From positions 1 through 9,458 of the forward strand of contig JABMPI010000809.1 in the NCBI GenBank assembly GCA_013203755.1: a stretch of DNA of 9,458 nt. The letters are read 5' to 3'. Below are positions 6,543 through 9,458 of the stretch, one piece after another (position 1 is the stretch's first letter; each line of letters opens with the position of its first letter). The notes under the pieces were generated by a model. The model did not search any database. It had not been told where the DNA came from and worked only from the letters and a program-made list of their open reading frames with translations. Origin of the DNA: Bacteroidota bacterium. Its GTDB lineage: Bacteria > Bacteroidota > Bacteroidia > Bacteroidales > Prolixibacteraceae. Position numbers and translations under genes: made by a program.

Positions 6543-7604
6543 TCAAAAGCTTTTATACCACTTTTTAGTATTTTCTGAATAAATTTTGTCAACAACTTCT
6601 TTCGGAAGTTTTAATCCCAGAAACTCGCCATCAATTAAATTACTGGTCATTTTATTGTCGGTAACCAAGTATTCCCAATCACGTATCCAGGTGTCGTGCA
6701 TGCGTTTATGAAACGACTCTTTGTCTCCGCCGTTGTCGGTAATATCTGTCCCGTAAAGCAATCTGTCCTGGTAATTGATAAAGAATTTGCGGACTTTTTC
6801 GTGGTCGTCTCGCGTTTGATAAAACAGGTCACCCATTCTTGCTGCCATATCAACCGAGGCGTTTGGAAAATGGTCTAGAAATTTTGCAATCTCATCTACA
6901 CTCCACTCTAAACTTGCCAAGTGGCAACCAATAAAAACGAGGTTTGGATTTTTCTCCAACATCCTGTCGCGGGCATTCATTTGCTCTTCGTAAGTTGGAA
7001 ATTCAGGATGTAAATACATGTGGTATTGCGGGTTTTGTTTGAAATAATTTTTGTTGTTATTTGCCTTCATTTTTTCAATGGGCTGCCAACATGCTTTTGG
7101 TTCACCTAAATGTCCAACCAAGGGAATTCCCAGTTCAGCAATATGTTTAAATATGGCATCAAATTTTGGGTCGTCAATCATTATTAATACACTGTCTTTG
7201 TCCCGAAATTCCATTCCAATATTTTTCCAAACTTTTACTGAATTCGCACCGTCGGCAACACATTGATCGATCCAGGAAATTGTGTTTTCCTTCCAACCAG
7301 GTTCATCCCAATTATCCAAACAAAAAGTAGTTGTAAATTCAAACGAAGATGGATTTTCTGAATTCATCGATTTTAACCACTGATGTGCATCCACAACCCG
7401 TTCGCAATTTCCGGAATGTGTATTAATAGAAAGGAGTTTGAAATTATCTTTATTTGCCTGTTCCATCGAAATACTTTTGGGATTATAAATGTGGTAGTGT
7501 GCATCTATTTTTTCAACGGAGGGAAAATCCTCTATTGAGTAATAGTTGTTGCATGAGTAAAGAAAAATTGTAAAAAGCAAGATGAGCAAAATATTGGTTT
7601 TCAT
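6543..7604 (-). CDS. Amidohydrolase family (amidohydrolase 2) lipoprotein
   Basis: The 353-residue protein starts with a lipoprotein signal (MKTNILLILLFTIFLYSC, lipid Cys18 followed by NN), so it is probably anchored in the envelope. The rest reads as a metal-dependent TIM-barrel hydrolase of the amidohydrolase-related group, whose members hydrolyse or decarboxylate small cyclic or aromatic acids. Ligand motifs are DAHYH (His36, His38) on strand 1, Lys124 in SVKVWK, VGHLGE (His165), IGCHLAS (His228) and LLYGTD (Asp287). The complete HxH, His, His, Asp set suggests an active metalloenzyme. The region 170-215, rich in Asn, Gln and Tyr with HMYLHPEFPTYEEQMNARDR, is the substrate-side loop typical of this Bacteroidota subgroup. 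The substrate is unknown. The gene converges with dcp across the hairpin region and is divergent from the HzsA-related gene with 173 bp between starts. The start is fixed by the signal peptide. Confidence 0.88.
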   Translation of the reverse strand: MKTNILLILLFTIFLYSCNNYYSIEDFPSVEKIDAHYHIYNPKSISMEQANKDNFKLLSINTHSGNCERVVDAHQWLKSMNSENPSSFEFTTTFCLDNWDEPGWKENTISWIDQCVADGANSVKVWKNIGMEFRDKDSVLIMIDDPKFDAIFKHIAELGIPLVGHLGEPKACWQPIEKMKANNNKNYFKQNPQYHMYLHPEFPTYEEQMNARDRMLEKNPNLVFIGCHLASLEWSVDEIAKFLDHFPNASVDMAARMGDLFYQTRDDHEKVRKFFINYQDRLLYGTDITDNGGDKESFHKRMHDTWIRDWEYLVTDNKMTSNLIDGEFLGLKLPKEVVDKIYSENTKKWYKSF

Positions 7605-7655
7605 AAAAGTAGGTTTAATTAAAAACCCGAAGTTATAAAAAATACAATAAAAGTA

Positions 7656-7667
7656 ATCGACTTCGAT
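7656..7667. promoter_or_regulatory. Short dyad in the divergent intergenic region
   Basis: ATCGACTTCGAT is a perfect 5-bp inverted repeat with a 2-bp centre, about 51 bp upstream of the amidohydrolase start and 110 bp upstream of the HzsA-related start. Its place between two divergent genes would suit an operator, but the dyad is short. No exact TAnnTTTG box was found for either gene; TAACTTCG on the minus strand (7635-7628) is one mismatch away. Confidence 0.2.
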
Positions 7668-7756
7668 AAAGGAAAAACAGAAGATTTTGAATTTTAATTG
7701 TGGATTTTATTCAAAATACTAATTTTACTATCTATTGGATTTAATTTCTCAAAAGC

Positions 7757-7762
7757 GGAGGG
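7757..7762 (+). promoter_or_regulatory. Possible Shine-Dalgarno-like GGAGGG
   Basis: GGAGGG is the only purine-rich site in the window that looks like a classical ribosome-binding site upstream of a start. It lies 15 nt before the ATG at 7778, farther than the usual 5-9 nt, and 24 nt before the alternative ATG at 7787. It therefore favours 7778 weakly if it is used at all. Confidence 0.25.
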
Positions 7763-7777
7763 TTTTAAATAACAAAA

Positions 7778-9458
7778 ATGTATGGTATGATAAAGTTGGT
7801 AATTCATTTAATTCTTGTATTTACAATTCAAAATGTTGTTGGAAATAATTTGAATTCCTTTGCAGGAAACAGTGAAGTAGAAGCAGAATATAACAACGTA
7901 CTTTATCAGATAAATAACCGGGAACTTGATCCGAGTATTATTTCCAAGCTTAAAAGAGAATCCCTTTCAGAACAAGCTTTAATATGGGAAACTGACAAAA
8001 CTCCCCTGGATGTAATTGCAAGAAGAACAAGTGCGTTGTTAATTTCTCTTTTAGAAAATGGTAAGAACGAAGAATTGGGTTTGTTGAAACAACAATTTGA
8101 AAAACTAACTATAAAAAAGGAGTTGGCATCTATAAATAATCCAATTTTGGATAAAGAATTGTTTGCTGAATTTTTCACTCTTCGCCGGGAAATAGCATTT
8201 TCCAATTCCCTGCTCGATTTCGATAAAATTATCTTTCTCAAACACAATAAAATGCGGCGTGGAGAAAGACACATGGTCGATCAGTACGAAGGATTTAATG
8301 CTGCGCCGGGTGGTGGTGTTTTTGTTTTGAATAATCCGTTTGGAGAAAATCCAAATTTACAAAATCTATTGAAAGATAAACAGGTTGCAAATGGCAGGTT
8401 AAAAGGACAATCGCTGGAAGGAGGGTCATTTGTTACATTGGATCTGGATTATAACGGAGAGGAGATTCTGTTTGCTTATACAGAAGCAAAAGACGTTCAT
8501 GAAAACGGTTTGTGGAAAGAACAGTACTGGACAAAAAAGGAAGCCAAAAAAGATAATAAAGTTCAGTATTACTGGGATCAATCTACCAGTTATCATATAT
8601 TTAAAGCCAATGCAAATGGTACGGAACTTACTCAATTAACCGATGGAAAATTCAACGATTTTGATCCCTGTTTTCTCCCAAACGGTAGAATAACATTTAT
8701 CTTTGAACGCAGAGGAGGTTTTTTACGTTGTGGAGCAAGACCAAATCCAACTTTCACATTGCATGGAATGATGGCAGACGGAAGCGATATTATTCCTTTG
8801 AGTTATCATGAAACAAATGAATGGGGACCAAGCGTGAATAATAATGGAATGGTGGTGTACACGAGGTGGGATTACGTAGACCGCGATTCGGATATTGCGC
8901 ATCACATTTGGCATACCTACCCCGATGGTCGCGATCCACGCAGTTACCATGGTAATTATCCTGAGAAGAGGGAAAGCAGACCGTGGATGGAAATGTCGAT
9001 TCGGGCAATTCCAAACAGCAATAAATATGTGGCGGTTGCTGCACCACATCATGGCGAAAATTATGGTTCTTTGGTAATGATTGATCTGAATAAAGAGGAT
9101 GACCGATCGACAAATCAACTTTTAAGAATTACTCCGGAAGCCCATTTTCCGGAGGCAGAATTGCGTCCTGGAGTTTCTCAAAAGAAAGGAAAACACAATC
9201 CCAAAGGCGAAGTTTATGGTTCGCCGTGGCCACTGAGCGAAGAATTTTATTTGGCAGTTTACGATACGGAACAAGAAAAATACGGAGTTTATTTAGTCGA
9301 CTGTTTTGGGAATAAAATTTTGCTTTACCGAGATAATGAGTTTGCTTGTTTGGATCCGATGCCACTTAGAAAAAGGAAAAAGCCCATTACAATTCCAATT
9401 CAAACGACCCAGGCGAAAGTGGATAAAACAGGTGAAGATACCGGGGAAGGGAATGTAA
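7778..9458 (+). CDS. HzsA-related exported protein, 3' end outside the window
   Basis: A frame of 560 codons opens at 7778 and is still open at the last base, so the C-terminus is missing. Residues 4-23 form a signal peptide (IKLVIHLILVFTIQNVVG), which places the product outside the cytoplasm. Residues 25-150 are mostly helical. From about 155 the sequence follows the pattern I associate with proteins called HzsA-related, which resemble the hydrazine synthase alpha subunit: HMVDQYEGF (165-173), PGGGVFVL, LKGQSLEGGSF, ILFAYTEAK, FDPCFLPNGRITFIFERRGG (295-314), RCGARPNPTFTLHGM (317-331), HETNEWGPSVN (344-354), VYTRWDYVDRD (360-370), AAPHHGENYGSL (421-432), YGSPWPLSEEFYL (480-492) and YLVDCFGN (505-512). 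The repeated DG-type turns suggest a beta-propeller of TolB/WD40 type. No CxxCH haem c motif occurs in the visible part, so hydrazine synthesis is not supported. After a basic, proline-rich linker (527-542) a C-terminal domain is expected beyond the edge. It is divergent from the amidohydrolase lipoprotein. The role is unknown. Confidence 0.82.
   Translation, partial: MYGMIKLVIHLILVFTIQNVVGNNLNSFAGNSEVEAEYNNVLYQINNRELDPSIISKLKRESLSEQALIWETDKTPLDVIARRTSALLISLLENGKNEELGLLKQQFEKLTIKKELASINNPILDKELFAEFFTLRREIAFSNSLLDFDKIIFLKHNKMRRGERHMVDQYEGFNAAPGGGVFVLNNPFGENPNLQNLLKDKQVANGRLKGQSLEGGSFVTLDLDYNGEEILFAYTEAKDVHENGLWKEQYWTKKEAKKDNKVQYYWDQSTSYHIFKANANGTELTQLTDGKFNDFDPCFLPNGRITFIFERRGGFLRCGARPNPTFTLHGMMADGSDIIPLSYHETNEWGPSVNNNGMVVYTRWDYVDRDSDIAHHIWHTYPDGRDPRSYHGNYPEKRESRPWMEMSIRAIPNSNKYVAVAAPHHGENYGSLVMIDLNKEDDRSTNQLLRITPEAHFPEAELRPGVSQKKGKHNPKGEVYGSPWPLSEEFYLAVYDTEQEKYGVYLVDCFGNKILLYRDNEFACLDPMPLRKRKKPITIPIQTTQAKVDKTGEDTGEGNV

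Noticed and set aside
7906..8274. 122-codon minus-strand open frame in the right-hand part
   Set aside because: It is antisense to the continuous HzsA-related frame that starts at 7778, and its serine-, leucine- and arginine-rich product looks like no known protein.
8723..9118. 131-codon minus-strand open frame rich in His, Cys and Trp
   Set aside because: It is antisense to the most conserved HzsA-related blocks; the odd composition comes from the complement of those codons.
7778..9458. True hydrazine synthase and anammox metabolism
   Set aside because: Only one related subunit is present, no CxxCH haem motif is visible, and no other nitrogen-cycle gene is nearby.

Overview
The window looks like chromosomal DNA from a member of the Bacteroidota, probably a marine or sediment-type lineage such as Marinilabiliales/Prolixibacteraceae (the order is inference). 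Supporting signs are the AT-rich composition, the lack of Shine-Dalgarno sites at most starts, several TAnnTTTG promoter -7 boxes of the Bacteroidota type, a GldA-type ABC ATPase, the long three-domain form of IspG, and exported proteins with Bacteroidota-style lipoprotein signals. No rRNA, tRNA, CRISPR array, transposase or phage gene was seen.

Layout from left to right. Positions 1-1165 (minus strand) hold a GldA-like ABC transporter ATPase followed, 26 bp downstream, by the N-terminus of a family 2 glycosyltransferase whose frame breaks at an early stop near the window edge. An 88-bp divergent promoter region separates them from ispG (plus, 1254-3113), the penultimate enzyme of the MEP isoprenoid pathway. 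ispG converges on a small cysteine-rich exported protein (minus, 3110-3568); the two stop codons share a TTAA. A second divergent region leads to a flavin reductase-family protein with a six-lysine tail (plus, 3686-4261) and then a secreted zinc peptidase of family M3, a Dcp-type dipeptidyl carboxypeptidase (plus, 4360-6450). The 92 bp after it carry a REP-like hairpin and a strong intrinsic terminator whose two arms are each internally palindromic. Facing it is an amidohydrolase-family lipoprotein (minus, 6543-7604). The last gene (plus, 7778 to beyond 9458) is a long open frame of 560 codons that runs off the right edge. Its sequence matches what I know of the 'HzsA-related' family, proteins resembling the alpha subunit of anammox hydrazine synthase.

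The genes do not form one pathway. They are mostly single-gene units in alternating orientation: housekeeping (ispG), envelope and surface functions (gldA, glycosyltransferase), and cell-envelope hydrolases or exported proteins (Dcp, amidohydrolase, Cys-rich protein, HzsA-related protein). The divergent amidohydrolase/HzsA-related pair shares a 173-bp intergenic region and both products are exported, so co-regulation is possible but unproven. The HzsA-related gene and the palindromic intergenic element are the parts most worth a second look. I did not find a convincing new multi-gene system.
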